A stretch of DNA of 64,000 nt from Dipteronia dyeriana. Taxonomy: Eukaryota; Streptophyta; Magnoliopsida; Sapindales; Sapindaceae. Under the pieces are notes generated by a model. It was not told where the DNA came from and ran no database searches. It saw only the letters and a list, made by a program, of their open reading frames with translations. Positions 10,955 to 23,367 of the stretch are shown here, piece by piece. Location of the stretch: positions 67,443,253 through 67,507,252 of the forward strand of contig CM065297.1 of NCBI GenBank assembly GCA_032871835.1, given 5' to 3'. A program made the position numbers and the translations under genes. The stretch's first letter is position 1; each line of letters opens with the position of its first letter.

Positions 10955-13330
10955 GTGCTTGAGCGTGGAGATTTTCAATTAGTTTATTGTGTTCGTAGAC
11001 TGTTGAGGGAAATCTCTCCTGATGAACCTCTTTTTTTAGGTGTTGACATTTTCGGGCTTTACCCTGACGTTCGTTTAAGTTCTAGTTCTGAATCATCCAG
11101 TTCTAAATCTTCTTCTAGTTCTGAATCTATCATTTTTGATCACAGGGTTCCTCTGCAATCCAGGATGGGAAAACATCAGAGCAAACACGAGTTTCACAAA
11201 CACGGCACGAGCAATGTTCAAGTAAGGGAACAAACTGTTGATGAGAGGGATGTTGAAACAGAGTTTAAAGCATCACGTATCCCCTTTTCTCCTGATCACC
11301 CGAGTGGATTTGATACCGAGCCGAATATGGTCGGGAAAGATGAGATGGTGAAGTATCATGTCTGATTCGGACGACACGGTTACACTGTCTCTTGCTGGTG
11401 ATAGGGCCGCATGGAACCCTTATCCGGGCATGGTGGCAATTTATGGGTCCATGCTCTGCTACGGTATAACTATTCCTCTCCAACCGTTCATTGCCTGGTT
11501 TCTGGCCGAAGCAGGGATCACTCCAGCCCAACTTGCCCCGAAGCTACAAGATTTTAATATGCATGTGGCATATGTAGAGCCGGATGAACCTGTCACCACC
11601 TTCACAAAGTGAAATCAGGCACTTTTATACACTAAGGTAATCTGGTCGGACAAAAACTTATTTTCTTATGTTCAATCCGCCAGATTGTTGGGTCCCTGAA
11701 GAGAGAAAAGTGAACCGGGGAGTTGAAACCTCTTCTGATGCAAAAAAGAGAGGTTTCGTGGGGGATTTCCTACATCGAACAAACATTGGAAGAACAGTTG
11801 GTTATTCACCGGAAGAAACTTAGGACTTGAAGTTACTCTCTCAGCCGGGGAGAATCAGGTGGTGCTAAAGGTCCCCCGTTTGGTGAAGTTCTTACCGAAC
11901 AGTTTGCTGTTGGGGATGGAGATGAAACTGGAAAACCTTCAGCTAAGTAAGTAAACCCAGATCTTGGTTTCTTCTAATCTTTCCTTGACGTTGATGATTA
12001 GGAAGATCCTACGACTGATCTCAGCCTCCATCGTACTCGATCTGAGAAACAGAAGACGACTGACTCTCCTGCTCATCCTCATAAAGTCCCTCAGATGGTA
12101 TCATTTTTTGAGTCGAGTGATAATGATATCGAGGGTAAATTTTCCCTGAGCGTTCAAGTTGAAGCTTCTGCAGGAAGGGCGGAAACTCCTGACCTGAGCA
12201 GGGATTCTTTACCTCCCAATGTTGATTTTAGGGTGGAATCCTTAGGAAACCCTTCTTATTCCTCTCCTTAGGATATGCTAAGGGCGATGTCTTCTGGTCG
12301 GGCCTTCATTGGGGATGATTATTGGAGCCATTTCAAGGAAGAGTCTTCGGTAAATCATCTTCAAAATATTTTCAACAACCCGTTCTATGTAAGTTTTCTA
12401 TCCCAACCTTTATGTTTATGCTTGTTGGGTTTTTAACTTAACTCTTCAGCTACGGATGGTGGCCGAGTTTGCTGAGTTAGTTCAGAAGCAACAATATCAA
12501 GCTGACCGAATAAGGCATCTTAAAGCTCAGCTAAAAGAGAGTGAAAATAACTGTACTTGGGTTAAGGCAGCTTATCAAAGAGAAATGGGCTCTACTCAAG
12601 AATTTGCCGATCATTGCTTGGATAAGCAGATGGAGGCGGAGGAGAGAGCTTCTACGGTATAAGAGAAAGTTTTGTCTTTTCAAAAATTTCTTTCTACTGC
12701 CCAGGAATCGATGATAAAAGCTAAACAGGAGGCTGAACAGGCCAAGTGGTCCTACGCGCATAAAATTGAAGATCTTTAGCGTCAGGCCTTAACCGCTGAA
12801 TCCCTTTCGAAAGAGGCTAGGCTGGAGCTTAAGGTTCAAGGGGTTGGCTGCTTCAAAAGGTCTCCAGCTTATGATGCTCAGCTCCTTTGGGAATTTCAGC
12901 GGGGGTTGGTCTCGGCTGGTGAATGTTTCAAGGTCAAAAATCGAGCAACTGACAAGGCTCGAACCAACTGGGAGCTGTCAATCAAGAACCACATGGACCG
13001 GTCCTTGGGATCTCTCTGAACTCAAATAATGGAATGGTGAGCCTACTATCGTAGCTAAGGAAAAGAGCCCCATCCTATGCATTTAGAGGTCTCATCAGAT
13101 CATTCTCTCTCTTTACCTTTTATGCCAGTCAGGAATCTGGTATGAATGGTTCGACGCCTAATGTTGTTCCGGTCCCTAGAGCAGTTTACAGTGAGTGGAT
13201 AGACGATTTGGTTGACACAATTACTTGGCCTTCGAATGAAAGTCTCCTCCAGAAATATGAGATGGTGTCCGACCCGAGTATCGGAAAGGGTTCCAAATCC
13301 TTATCCCAACCAAAGTCATTTTTGTAAATT
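10955..13330 (+). pseudogene. Antisense gene of Tat-like gypsy (gypsy-type transposon domain plus coiled coil)
   Basis: This lies between pol and the 3' LTR but on the opposite strand. The N-terminal part (10955-11365) has 'RRLLREISPDEPL' and a Ser-rich acidic run. It overlaps by 8 bp a second frame (11358-11612) with 'YGSMLCYGITIPLQPFI' and 'EAGITPAQLAP'. That resembles the plant 'putative gypsy type transposon' domain (Pfam Transposase_28), whose signature is '..G...PL.PF...FL...G..P.QL.PN'. A coiled-coil part follows at 12456-13020 ('AELVQKQQYQADRIRHLKAQ') and a tail at 13142-13327. Frameshifts and stops break it, and at least one intron looks real. Antisense genes in this position are known for some Tat-group elements such as Grande. 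Its function is unknown. Confidence 0.62.
12389..12449 (+). other. Probable short intron in the antisense gene
   Basis: A donor 'TAT|GTAAGTTTTC' and an acceptor 'AACTCTTCAG|CTACGG', with a T-rich stretch between them, enclose 61 bp. The frame downstream opens straight into the coiled coil. Good consensus on both sides supports a plus-strand transcript, but splicing is unproven. Confidence 0.5.
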
Positions 13331-13489
13331 TGTTGTAATTGTAAAGATTTCGATAAATGAAGATTCTTATTTTTGTGAATTGCCTTATTCAGAATGCCAA
13401 AGTTGTTTAAACCGGCTAACTTATTGTTCGAATAAATTCACCTAGTATTTTGTTTAACTTAGTTTCATTACCCGAAACAACTTTCATTG

Positions 13490-13634
13490 CCAAGTATCTT
13501 ATTAAACTGGCAAACTCTGTTGTCCGAGTAACTTCACCGAGTATTTAGTTTAACTGGCATTTATTTAAGTGTCAAGTATCTTATTAAACTAGCATAACAT
13601 TGTTTATTCACGCCAAGTATCTTATTAAACTAGC
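13490..13634. repeat. Short interspersed direct repeats in gypsy 3' region
   Basis: The 22-base unit 'ccaagtatcttattaaact' plus 'agc' or 'ggc' occurs at 13490, 13572 and 13613. Related 'gagta(tt)ta.tttaac' pieces lie between copies. Non-coding tandem repeats in this region are known in several Tat-group elements. Confidence 0.7.
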
Positions 13635-13714
13635 TGATTATTAACCGAGTCATCTCGAAACAGGTAAGCAATTTTACGCTTGTGCTTCATACTCGGTTGC
13701 TACACAAACATTAC

Positions 13715-15862
13715 TGTAGAGAAAATAAAACCCCGCGCAACGGAAGCGTGAGAAAATTTATAAAATTAGGGTTTGCGTACAAATAAAAATTTTCCCTTTT
13801 AATAACAAGAACCTTAACCCTTAGATTAATTGATATATATAAATTGAACTAGCTTCGAACTGAATCCGTAAGATCTCCCAATCCAATCACGAACGTGAAT
13901 CACCTAGGAGTGTGGGCTCCCTTTCTTTAAATTATATATCTGAGCATGGAAACAAACGAAATCTTCTTTCTTTGTCAGTCATAATAATCCTCCAAGAGAA
14001 AAAACAAGAACGTCCGGTCACTTTTGAATTATCAATCAATTTGATTGAAACTCGCGTGAACCTTGATTCGATGTTGTATACAAAACCCTTTTGATGCAAA
14101 TGATACTAGTGTACTATCGAAAACAAAAACGTTCCCTCTTTTCTCTGTGCTTGGCCGAATTTTTTCACACAATGAGTTGGACGAGGTTTTTTTAAATTTT
14201 TTTTTAAAACAATAAAAAATCAAATAAAAAACAACTTCTCACACCAAAAACTAAGGCTTGATCAAAATTTACAATTAGTATATATAGGAGACCAAATCCT
14301 GTCCTAAGAAAGATTTACTTGGTGGTTAAGAATCCTTTTCTTAGGTAGATTTACTTGGTGGTTAAGAATCCTTTTCTAAAAAGAATTCTATCCTACACCA
14401 AGACTCCTAATCCAACTTAATAGTGTATTTGTAACCATATTAAAGACTTCCTAGTTTGATTAGATAAATAATTCATTTTATTTATCTACTTATCAAATAT
14501 AGTCTTTAATATTAATTATACTACCAACAATAGTATAATATTAGGAGACCATCTTCTAATAGAAAAAGATTTTGACTTTTAATTAAATAATTAATTAATC
14601 ACCAAAATAATTGATTTCCATTTATTTAAATAATAAAATAATATAATATAATTAAGCTATTCTAAATAGCCTTGCCGCCCAACACATATATATGGGCCAA
14701 TATATTATTTTCTTATTTTATTAAATCCATTTGACCTTTATAAAAAGTCCACATGTGAACTAGACCCATTCTTACAAAAAGAAACAAGTCTAGAATATAT
14801 CAAGTGATCCATGCAAGTTCGTATGGATTAGGGATCTTGGCGGGCTATCTAGAATTAAGCTCCAATAGACACAACCCAATCATAATCAACAAATGATTCA
14901 TTTAGGTCCGGTATATTTAATTTTAGTTCATTCCACCAAAGAACTAAAATTGAATTCTTATATAAAGATAGAATAAGTTGATGTTACTCATTCATACCCT
15001 AGACAACCTTTTTCGAGAAAGTGTATCCTCATGAAGAATACCAGTAATCGCCAAGAGTTAATATACCGCCATAGCTCTCCAAGTTACCATATTTACTCAT
15101 ATGACCACATTTTGAACTTGGATATTCTGACTTGTTCAGAAGCCATGTTTCAGTAGAAACTATTGAAAACTTAACGTTAAGATTTAATATCCAATACCTC
15201 AAAAAATCCATATGATGATATTCTACTCTCATTTAATAAATAGAGCCACAATGTCCATATCTATAAATGAAGTCCTCTATCGATTAACAAATGAATATCA
15301 CCAAACTATCGAGGATAGACTATGCTATATAATCGTACTCATTGATAGCTCAAATGACAACACTTGTAACCATAAGTCCATCATTTAGCTCAGGATTGAG
15401 ATAGACTCTCTGATTGTCTATAAATGAAAACTTTTATCGATTGACGGCTCTAGATAAAGTATTTCATTGTAATCCTATTCAATGCACCCAACGCACTAGA
15501 TTCTTTTGCCTAAAGACACCTTACTTTGATGATTTTAGACTCATCATAACACATTTGATCCCATTCAAATGCTAACAAAAGAATCTACAACTTTGACAAG
15601 ATAAAGGTGCCCAACCTTTTATCTTAAGTTTTGAATATTATTCAAGACTAACTAAAGAATCGTGTCTACCTCATACATATCTAGATGTATGAACAATTCT
15701 TCTTTTCTCATAATCTTTTGGCCTTATGATTATTTACTTTTGACAGTTATAATAATTAAACTATAAATGCTATAAGATTTGTTAAACTAAAAATCACTTT
15801 ATTAATATGAAAAGATTGTCAATAACATTATTACACTCTTGCTATCGAGCATAATCCCAACA
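13715..15862 (-). repeat. 3' LTR of copia element
   Basis: It starts TGTAGAGAAAATAAAACC and ends ATAATCCCAACA in plus orientation. It contains the 'cttgccgcccaacacatatatatgggcc' block near 14670 and the 'gttctctatcgattaac'-type inverted blocks near 15240-15400 seen in its sister LTRs. Non-coding. Confidence 0.88.
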
Positions 15863-15872
15863 ATCTCCCACT
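15863..15872 (-). promoter_or_regulatory. Polypurine tract of copia element
   Basis: The minus strand reads AGTGGGAGAT directly before TGTTGGGATT, the LTR start. This is the classic plant copia PPT-LTR boundary. Confidence 0.85.
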
Positions 15873-15876
15873 TGCT

Positions 15877-17300
15877 CTATAGCAAATGTGTCATATCTCT
15901 CATCCCTATGTTCTCTAGATGTCCATAAAAACTCTTTTGTGGATGAGCTTTTGTAAAGGGATCCGCTAGATTTTCTACTAACGCGATCTTGGTATTCGTC
16001 ATGTCACCCCTATGCACAATTTCCCTTCGAAGGTGGTACTTTCTTTCAATGTGTTTCCCTCTCTTATGACTTCTTGGTTCTCTCGAATTAGCCACTACTC
16101 CACTATTGTCCCAATAAATAGTGATCTGAATATTCGTATCAAGAACCACTTCCAAGTCAATCAAGAATTGGCGGAGCCAGACAGCCTCTTTAGCAGCCTC
16201 ACATGCACTAATATACTCGGCTTCCATAGTGGAATCGACAATACAAGATTGCTTGATACTCCTCAATATGACTGTCCCTCCTCTAATAGTAAACACATAT
16301 CCTGATGTTGATCTTCTGGATTCAGAATCTGATTGAAAATCAGAATCTGTATACCCAACGGGAATTAAATCCCCTCCAGAGTATACAAGCATATAATCTC
16401 TCGTTCTCCTTAGATATTTGAAAATATTCTTGACTGTCGTCCAGTGATCAGGACCAGGTTTCGATTGAAACCTGCTAACTATGCCTGCAGCAAAACAAAT
16501 ATCTGGTCTAGTGTAGAGCATTGCATATATGAGACTTCCAACTGCCGATGCATATGGAATCCTACTCATGAATTTCTCTTCATGCTCATTCTTAGGAACT
16601 TGTTCCTTAGAAAGTTTGATTCCATGTCTGAAAGGTAACATACCTTTCTTGGAATCTTGCATGGAAAACCTAGACAAGATTTTATCTATGTATGAAGCTT
16701 GGGATAATGTAATCGTCATATTCTTTCTATCCTTTATGACTTGGATACCAAGAATATAACTTGCTTCCTCTAAGTCCTTCATATCAAATTGTTTTACTAG
16801 CCATTCTTTTATTAATGTCAATACATCTACATCGTTTCCGATGAGTAGTATATCATCAACGTAAAGAACTAGGAAAACCAACTTGTCGCCTTTAATCCTT
16901 TTCTATACATAAGGTTCGTCAAGGTTATGAATAAATCCAAAACTTTTCACGGCTTGATCGAACCTTATGTTCCAGAATCTGGATGCTTGCTTCAATCCAT
17001 ATATGGATCTTTGTAACTTGCATACCTTTTCCTCTTGGCCTTTTTCAATGAATCATTCTGGTTGCATCATGTAGATGCTTTCGTCAAGACTTCCATTAAG
17101 GAAAGCTGTCTTGACGCCCATTTACAAATCACTAGGTCTAGAGATGCCGCAATGGATAAGAGTATCCTAATGTATTTAAGCATGGCCACATGAGAGAAGG
17201 TTTCTTCATAATTGATACCTTCCTTCTATGTATAACATTTAGCTACCAATCTAGCTTTAAAGGTTTCCACCTTTCCATCCATTCCTCTTTTCCTCTTGTA
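15877..17300 (-). pseudogene. Copia reverse transcriptase and RNase H, broken
   Basis: An open stretch at 16881-15877 (334 codons) holds the RT catalytic motif 'YVDDILLIGND', then 'DMKDLEEASYILGIQ', 'TRPDI', and RNase H motifs 'GYTDSDFQSD', 'STMEAEYISACEAAKE' and 'HIERKYHLRRE', ending near 'LADPFTKA'. Upstream, decayed RT text continues to about 17300 ('GVKTAFLNGSLDESIYM', 'IYGLKQASRFWN'). A TAG lies between 'EPYV' and 'KRIKGDK', where relatives have Tyr. Other stops lie further upstream. The catalytic core is preserved, but the polyprotein cannot be read through. Confidence 0.88.
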
Positions 17301-17796
17301 TACCCACTTGCACCGCATGGGTTTTATCCCTTTAGGCAAGTCTACAAAATACTAGACTTTGTTTTTGAACATAGATTCAATTTTGGATTGCATTGCCTTT
17401 TGCCAATGGCGATAATCAATATCTTCCATTGCTTCCTTGTACGTATAGGGATCATCATCGTCCGAAAGATTCTCTACAGATTCTCTCAGACCGATGTATC
17501 TCTCGGGTTGTCTACAACCCTCCCACTACGACAAGGTATGGTAGATTGTTGATCTTGTGTTGGTACGGAACTTACAATTGGGCTTGGTTGCGAAACCTCT
17601 TGTGGAATTGTAACTTCTAAATGCTTATTCAGGACAATTCTACTTTTAGGCACAAAATTATTCATGTAATATTTTTTCAGAAATTTACCATTTGTCGAAC
17701 AATTACTTAAAGATCTGAAGGACTATAAAAATAATATCCTTTTGTTCCTTTTGGATACCCTAAACATATGCATGTTTTTGAACGGGACTCCATCTT

Positions 17797-18504
17797 TTAT
17801 GTCTTTCCCTTTAACACGTGCGCAGGACATCCAAATATCCTTAAGTGTTGTAAACTAGGCTTTTGCCTAGTCCACAACTCATGCGGTGTTTTAGGAACCA
17901 ACTTAGATGGCACAACGTTTAGAATGTACATTGCAGTTTGTAAAGCATAACCCCAAAAAGAATTAGTGAGCGTTGAATAACTCAACATAGACCTAACCAT
18001 GTCCAAAAGAGTTCTGTTTCTCCTTTCCGCCACCCCATTTTGTTGAGGTGTGCCTGGTGCAGAAAATTGAGAAACTATCATATTATCAATAAGATATTGC
18101 TGAAACTCACCAGATAGATATTCTTCACCACGATCAGACCTCAAGATTTTTATTCGTTTCTCAAGCTGATTTTCAACCTCAGCTTTAAATGCGTTGAACA
18201 TTTCAAAAGCATCCGACTTATGTATCATGAGATAAACATAACCAAATCTTGAGTGATCATCCATAAAAGTGATGAAGTACTCATATCCACCTCTAGCATG
18301 AATGCTTATAGGTCCACACACATCAGTGTGTATCAATCCTAAATATTCGATGGCTCTTGTGCCTTTGGTCGTAAACAACGTTTTGGTCATTTTACCTTCC
18401 AAACAAGATTCATAAGTTGGTAGATCATCAACCTTTAAGTCACTTAGAGGTCCGTCACTTAACAATCTTTTAATCCTATTAAGGTTAATATGACCTAGGC
18501 GCAA
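17797..18504 (-). pseudogene. Copia integrase domain
   Basis: An open frame of 235 codons. The pre-integrase zinc region is seen as '[13 protein letters not shown]' and '[11 protein letters not shown]'-like text ('[12 protein letters not shown]', first Cys changed to Tyr). All three core acidic residues are present: D in '[10 protein letters not shown]', D in '[10 protein letters not shown]', and E in '[15 protein letters not shown]'. It ends in '[13 protein letters not shown]'. Its role in the family is to insert the cDNA into host DNA. It is cut off from upstream gag by stops and frame changes and from RT by stops. Confidence 0.9.
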
Positions 18505-18507
18505 ATG

Positions 18508-19117
18508 TCATAGGTAGGTTTCATCATTTGATAATTTTACTCTTTTATGATTAAGTTCCGTTGATTCTGTGTCTAACAAGTGAGAGATATTTCCATGCAA
18601 ATAGAATAAACCATTTTCCAATGTACATTTGCAAATAATTTTGTCATTCTTACTAATAATAAAAGCTTTATTAAAAATAACCGAATAACCAAAATTATTT
18701 AAACAAGAAACTGAAATTAAATTCCTCCTGAATTGAGGTACATAATAAACATCTATTAAATCTAAATACCTATAAGAATCTATACTAATTCTGATATCTT
18801 CCACTGAACTTGGAGATACCAATGCTCCATTGCCTAAACGCAAGTTGAATTCGTTCTCATTAAGCCTTCTCCTTTCCATGAACCCATTGTAAGGAAAAAC
18901 AAACATGATTAGTGGCTTCAGAGTCCATGATCTAAGAATCCATATAATCCGCCAAAAAACATGTTTCAAGATAATTAATATTACCTTCTTCCTTTTTGTC
19001 TTGAGACTTTGAGAAATTTCTTTTCCACTGTCCCTTTTCACCACAAAGGAAACACTTTCCTTTGATCTTGGTTACTTTATTTGTTTCCTTCTTAGTAGGT
19101 CCTAGTTGCTTTTGCTT
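18508..19117 (-). pseudogene. Copia zinc knuckle and protease region, decayed
   Basis: Minus-strand text gives 'CFLCGEKGQWKRNF', a gag zinc knuckle in which the usual His and last Cys are Gln and Phe. Next comes the protease site, read as 'IMDSEATNHV' where families have 'DSGATNH' (Gly to Glu), with a TAG just before it. A frame change then leads to the open stretch 19044-18508 ('RLGNGALVSPSSVEDI', 'YVPQFRRNLISVS'), the usual protease-to-integrase link. The protease would be inactive. Confidence 0.75.
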
Positions 19118-19813
19118 CTATTGTTTCTTAACCTTCTTACGGGTCTTAACAGTAGCAAATTTACCTACGGTATGAATCTCTTGACCCTTGCCTTTCACAA
19201 GGATTTTTTCCGCTCTTTGAACATCTTGCATCAGGCATTGCAAGGTGTATTCCATATTATCCAAGGTGTAGTCTAACTTGAATTGATCAAAGGAATCCGA
19301 CAGTGAGTTGACAATCATGTCAATTTTGGTCTCACCATCTATCTCAACACCATTCAGTTCAGCAATGTTGAGATGTGCTATGACTTTCATCATGCGATCT
19401 TTCACAGCCTGTCCAGGTTTCATCCTAAAATTCATAAAAGCAGTCGCTGCCTCTCTCTTAGTTGTCCTAAACCTCATAGCAAATACCTCATCTAGAGACA
19501 TCATTATATCGGCAACAGTCTCTATTCCTTCATGTTGCTGTTGCAGCACGTCGGAGATGGTTGCCATAATGTAACATTTAGCCAACTCATCAGAAGACTC
19601 CCACTGTTGATACTCATCTCTTTGCTCCTGAGTAGATTCATTAGTAGGAGTGCACAGAACGAACTTATTCTTTTCGGACTGCAATAAGAGCCCAATTTTC
19701 CTTTTCCATGTGACATAATTATCACCTGTTAAAGTATTGTCTTTAAGGATGTTGATTAGGGATGGGGTCATGATTTCTGAACAATAACAAAAATTATATA
19801 AGTAAATAATCAT
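19118..19813 (-). pseudogene. Copia gag (UBN2-type), open frame
   Basis: 231 codons without a stop. Typical copia gag marks are 'LTGDNYVTWKRKIGLLL', 'SSDELAKCYIMATISDVL', 'MSLDEVFAMRF' and 'IDMIVNSLSDSFDQF', followed by a basic tail 'TVKTRKKVKKQ'. The true start is probably the second Met, 'MTPSLINILKDN' near 19770, as the first 14 residues look like leader. Gag forms the virus-like particle in the cytoplasm. The frame then runs into stops before the zinc knuckle. Confidence 0.85.
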
Positions 19814-20958
19814 GATAAAACACTTTCAAATATTTATCTTGAATTAAATAAAATAATTCAATCGTAAAAATTCAAAGGTGATCCAACACCCATAAATGTC
19901 ACACCTCATTTGGGAGTTCGCAACATTTACTAGTTGGACTAGGTCCCACCTAATTGTTAACATAACAATTAACGTTTTCAATTTTAGCCTTGTAATTTTT
20001 ATTAACAAGAACTCTTAGGAGGATATTATGAAATTACATTGGGTGTAATACCAGGTTATCGACCTTCAATATAATCCCTCACGAATATCCCTCCTTTGGG
20101 AGTAGATATCGTTTGGGCTAATTGTCTAGTCTATCCTTATAAGGAAGTATCTTGCAAAATTCCATTCATGAATACCCTTTGGGGGGTTATTCACGAAACA
20201 TAAAGCTTAACTAAACTTAGAGGCCGTAGATGTTCCAAAACACCTTCTCCCAACTCAATTATTTAATGTGTGTGATCGAATTAGAAAGAATGATTCACCA
20301 AGTTATATAGTTGCCTATTTAGATACCTAAACCATTCTATGCATGTTCATACCAAAAGAGATATATGAGTGGCACTCCTATTCTGAATGACATGTTATCA
20401 AACAATGACAAACATTGCAATATTTACAACAAATATAAATAGCTTCAATTTTTGTCCATCCTAGAAAAGCAAGTAAATTACATGTCTTGGAATACAAAAA
20501 ACTCCTTTCTTGGCAAACAAGTCTTCACGTGACCTTCGTCGTTCGGACTCTTTCAGCTGCCTCCCATGGGCGTGTGCACCCTTGGCCCTTACCCATGGGC
20601 TTGCGCATGCCATAAACCCATAAAGGGCTGCCGTACGCAGCCCATACCACAACAAACGTGGCTGCGTGCTCTTCTCACGCACGTTCGTTGCTATGGCTCG
20701 CACGGTCCTAAACTTGTTCCAGTTGGTGCTAATTCTTCAAACCTTCGAGTCTTTGAAACTTGAGTGCATTACAGAAGAATTATAAATAAAAATACTGCAG
20801 TTTTTTATTATTATTACAACAACAAAATAAAAAAAAAACTTAGCAACTACCAAGAAGGAAATTATGGTGATAATAGACCACCCTTCTTGTTACAATCCCA
20901 AAGCAAAATTACATTGAAATTCTAGGGCCAAAATTGAGCAATTACAATCCAGTTATAA

Positions 20959-20999
<41 letters not shown>

Positions 21000-21124
21000 A
21001 TACTTTCTAGTGTAAATATTTATGTGAATACCTAGAGTGCCATCTCTTTCTAAAACATGCATATATACAATAAAAAGAAAAAGATTAACGTACACATACA
21101 TCAATTAATCAGGGGTACAACCAG
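19814..21124 (-). other. Copia leader, non-coding
   Basis: 1.3 kb between the PBS and gag. It parallels 1704-2724. A GC-rich islet at 20540-20710 and a TA microsatellite at 20962-20997 interrupt it. An 80-codon frame at 20461-20703 is confined to the GC-rich islet and has no counterpart in the other leader, so it is not called a gene. Confidence 0.7.
20962..20997. repeat. (AT)n microsatellite in copia leader
   Basis: A pure TA run at the position where the related leader has (AC)n (2567-2584). Confidence 0.93.
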
Positions 21125-21136
21125 GCTCTGATACCA
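21125..21136 (-). promoter_or_regulatory. Primer-binding site, tRNA-Met type
   Basis: The minus strand reads TGGTATCAGAGC exactly, two bases after the LTR end. It is the standard initiator tRNA-Met PBS and fixes the 5' LTR of the minus-strand copia. Confidence 0.92.
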
Positions 21137-21138
21137 AT

Positions 21139-23367
21139 TGTAGGAAAAATAAAACCCAGCGTAGTGGAAGCGTGAGAAAATTTAATAAAATTAGGGTTTG
21201 AGTATAAATAAAATTTTTTCCTTTTAAATACAAGAACCTTAACCCTAGATTAATTGATGTATATAAAAAGTATCGTACTTTTTTTTCCGTTACGATTGAA
21301 CTAGCTTCGAATTGAATCCGCAAGATCTCCCAATCCAATCTCGAACATGAATCACCTAGGAGTGTGGGCTCCCTTTCTTTAAATTGTATACCTGATGATG
21401 GAAACAAACAAAATCATCTTCTTTGTTAGTCACAATAATCCTCCAAGAGAAAAACAAAGAACGTCGGGTCACATTTGAGTTATCAATCAATTTGATTGAA
21501 ACTCGCTTGAATCTTGATTCGATGTTCTACACAAAACCCTTTTGATGCAAATGATACTAGTGTACTATCGAAAACAAAAACGTTCCCTCTTTTCTCTATT
21601 CTTGGCCGAATTCTTCACACAATGAGTTGGATGAAGTTTTATTTTTATTTATTTTATAACAATAAAAAAACAAATAAAAAACAAATAAAAAACAACTTCT
21701 CACATCAAAAACTAAGGCTTGGTCGAAATTTACAAGTAGTATATATAGGAGACCAAATCCTCTCCTAAGAAGGATTTACTTGGTGGTTAAGAATCCTTTC
21801 CTTGGGTAGATTTACTTGGTGGTTAAGAATCCTTTTATAAAAAGAATTCTATCATACACCAAGACTCCAAATCCAACTCAATAGTGTATTTGTAACAATA
21901 TTAAGGACTTCCTAATTTGATTAGATAAATAATTCCTTTTATTTATCTACTTATCAAATATAGTTTTTAATATTAATTAAACTACCAACAATAGTATAAT
22001 ATTAGGAGACCATCTCCTAATAGAAAAAGATTTTGATTTTTAATTAAGTAATTAATTAATCACAAAATTAATTAATTTCCATTTATTTAAATAATAAAAT
22101 AAAATAATATAATTAAGCTATTCTAAATAGCCTTGCCGCCCAACACATATATATGGGCCAATATATTATTTTCTTATTTTATTAAATCCATTTGATCTTT
22201 ATAAAAAGTCCACATGTGAACTAGGCCCATTCTTTAAAAAAGAAATAAGTCCACATACCTCAATACAATTCTAAATGGACCGCTAAATTGGTCCGGTAGA
22301 ATATATCAAGCGACCCATGCAAGTTCGTGTGGATTGGGGATCTTGGCGGGCTATCTAGATTTAAGCTGCAATAGACACAACCTAATCACAATCAATAAAT
22401 GATTCATTAGATCCGATCTATTTAATTTTAGTTCATTCCACTAAAGAACTAAAATTGAACTCATAAAAATAAAGATAGAATAAGTTGATGTTACTTATTC
22501 GTACCCTAGACAACTTATTCTGGAAAGTGTATCATCATGAAGAATACCGGTAATCGCCAAGAGCTCATGGAACGCCTATAGCTCTCCAAGTTACCATATT
22601 TACTCATATGACCATATTTTGAACTTGGATATTTTGACTTGTCCAGAAGCCATGTTTCAATAGACACTATTGAAAACTTAACGTTAAGATTTAATATCCA
22701 ATACCTCAAAACATCCATATGATGGTATTCTACCCTCATTTAATAAATGGAGCCACGATGTCCATATCTATAAATAAAGTCCTCTATCGATTACCAAATG
22801 AATACCACCAAACTATCAAGGATAGACTATGATATATAATCGTACTCATTGATAGCTTAAATAATAACACTTGTAACCATAAGTCCATCATTTATCTCAG
22901 GATTGAGATAGACTCTCCGATTGTCTTCAAATGAAAACTTTTATCCATTGACGATTCTAGATAAAGTATTTCATTGTGATCCTATTCAATGCACCCAGTG
23001 CTCTAGATTCTTTCGCCTAAAGACACCTCACTTTGATGATTTTAGACTCATCATAACACATTTGATCCCATTCAAATGCTAGCAAAAGAATCCACAACTT
23101 TGACAAGATAAAGGTGCCAAACCTTTTATCTTAAGTTGTGAATATTAATCAAGACTAACTATAGAATTGTGTCTACCTCATACATATGTAGACGTATGAA
23201 CAATTCTTCTTTTCTCACAGTCTTTTGACCTCATGATTATTTACTTTTGACAATTATAATAATTAAACTATAAATACTATAAGATTTGTTAAACTAAAAA
23301 TCACTTTATTAATATGAAAAGATTGTCAATAACATTATTAAACTCTTGCTATCGAGCATAATCCCAA
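21139..23367 (-). repeat. 5' LTR of copia element
   Basis: Starts TGTAGGAAAAATAAAACC. It ends 'ATAATCCCAA', short of the final CA, where RT sequence of opposite strand begins. It retains the 'aaaagtatcgtac' segment near 21266 that the left LTR lacks. Confidence 0.88.

Larger units (their letters stand above)
13715..23367 (-). mobile_element. Copia element, minus strand, nearly complete
   Basis: It has a 3' LTR (13715-15862), pol and gag (15877-19813), a 1.3-kb leader, a PBS (21125-21136) and a 5' LTR (21139-23367). The total is about 9.65 kb, with long 2.15-2.23 kb LTRs. It lies inside the non-coding region of the Tat-like gypsy. Its two LTRs differ often, including a deletion of about 35 bp in the left one near 13848, so the insertion is not recent. 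No TSD joins the two ends of this copy, because the right end abuts an inverted copy at 23368. Confidence 0.85.

Noticed and set aside
16012..16759. Several plus-strand frames of 60-97 codons over the copia RT/RNase H.
   Set aside because: They are shadows of the minus-strand pol frame, whose motifs are clear.
20461..20703. Minus-strand frame of 80 codons in the copia leader.
   Set aside because: It is open only because of the GC-rich islet, and is absent from the related leader at 1704-2738.
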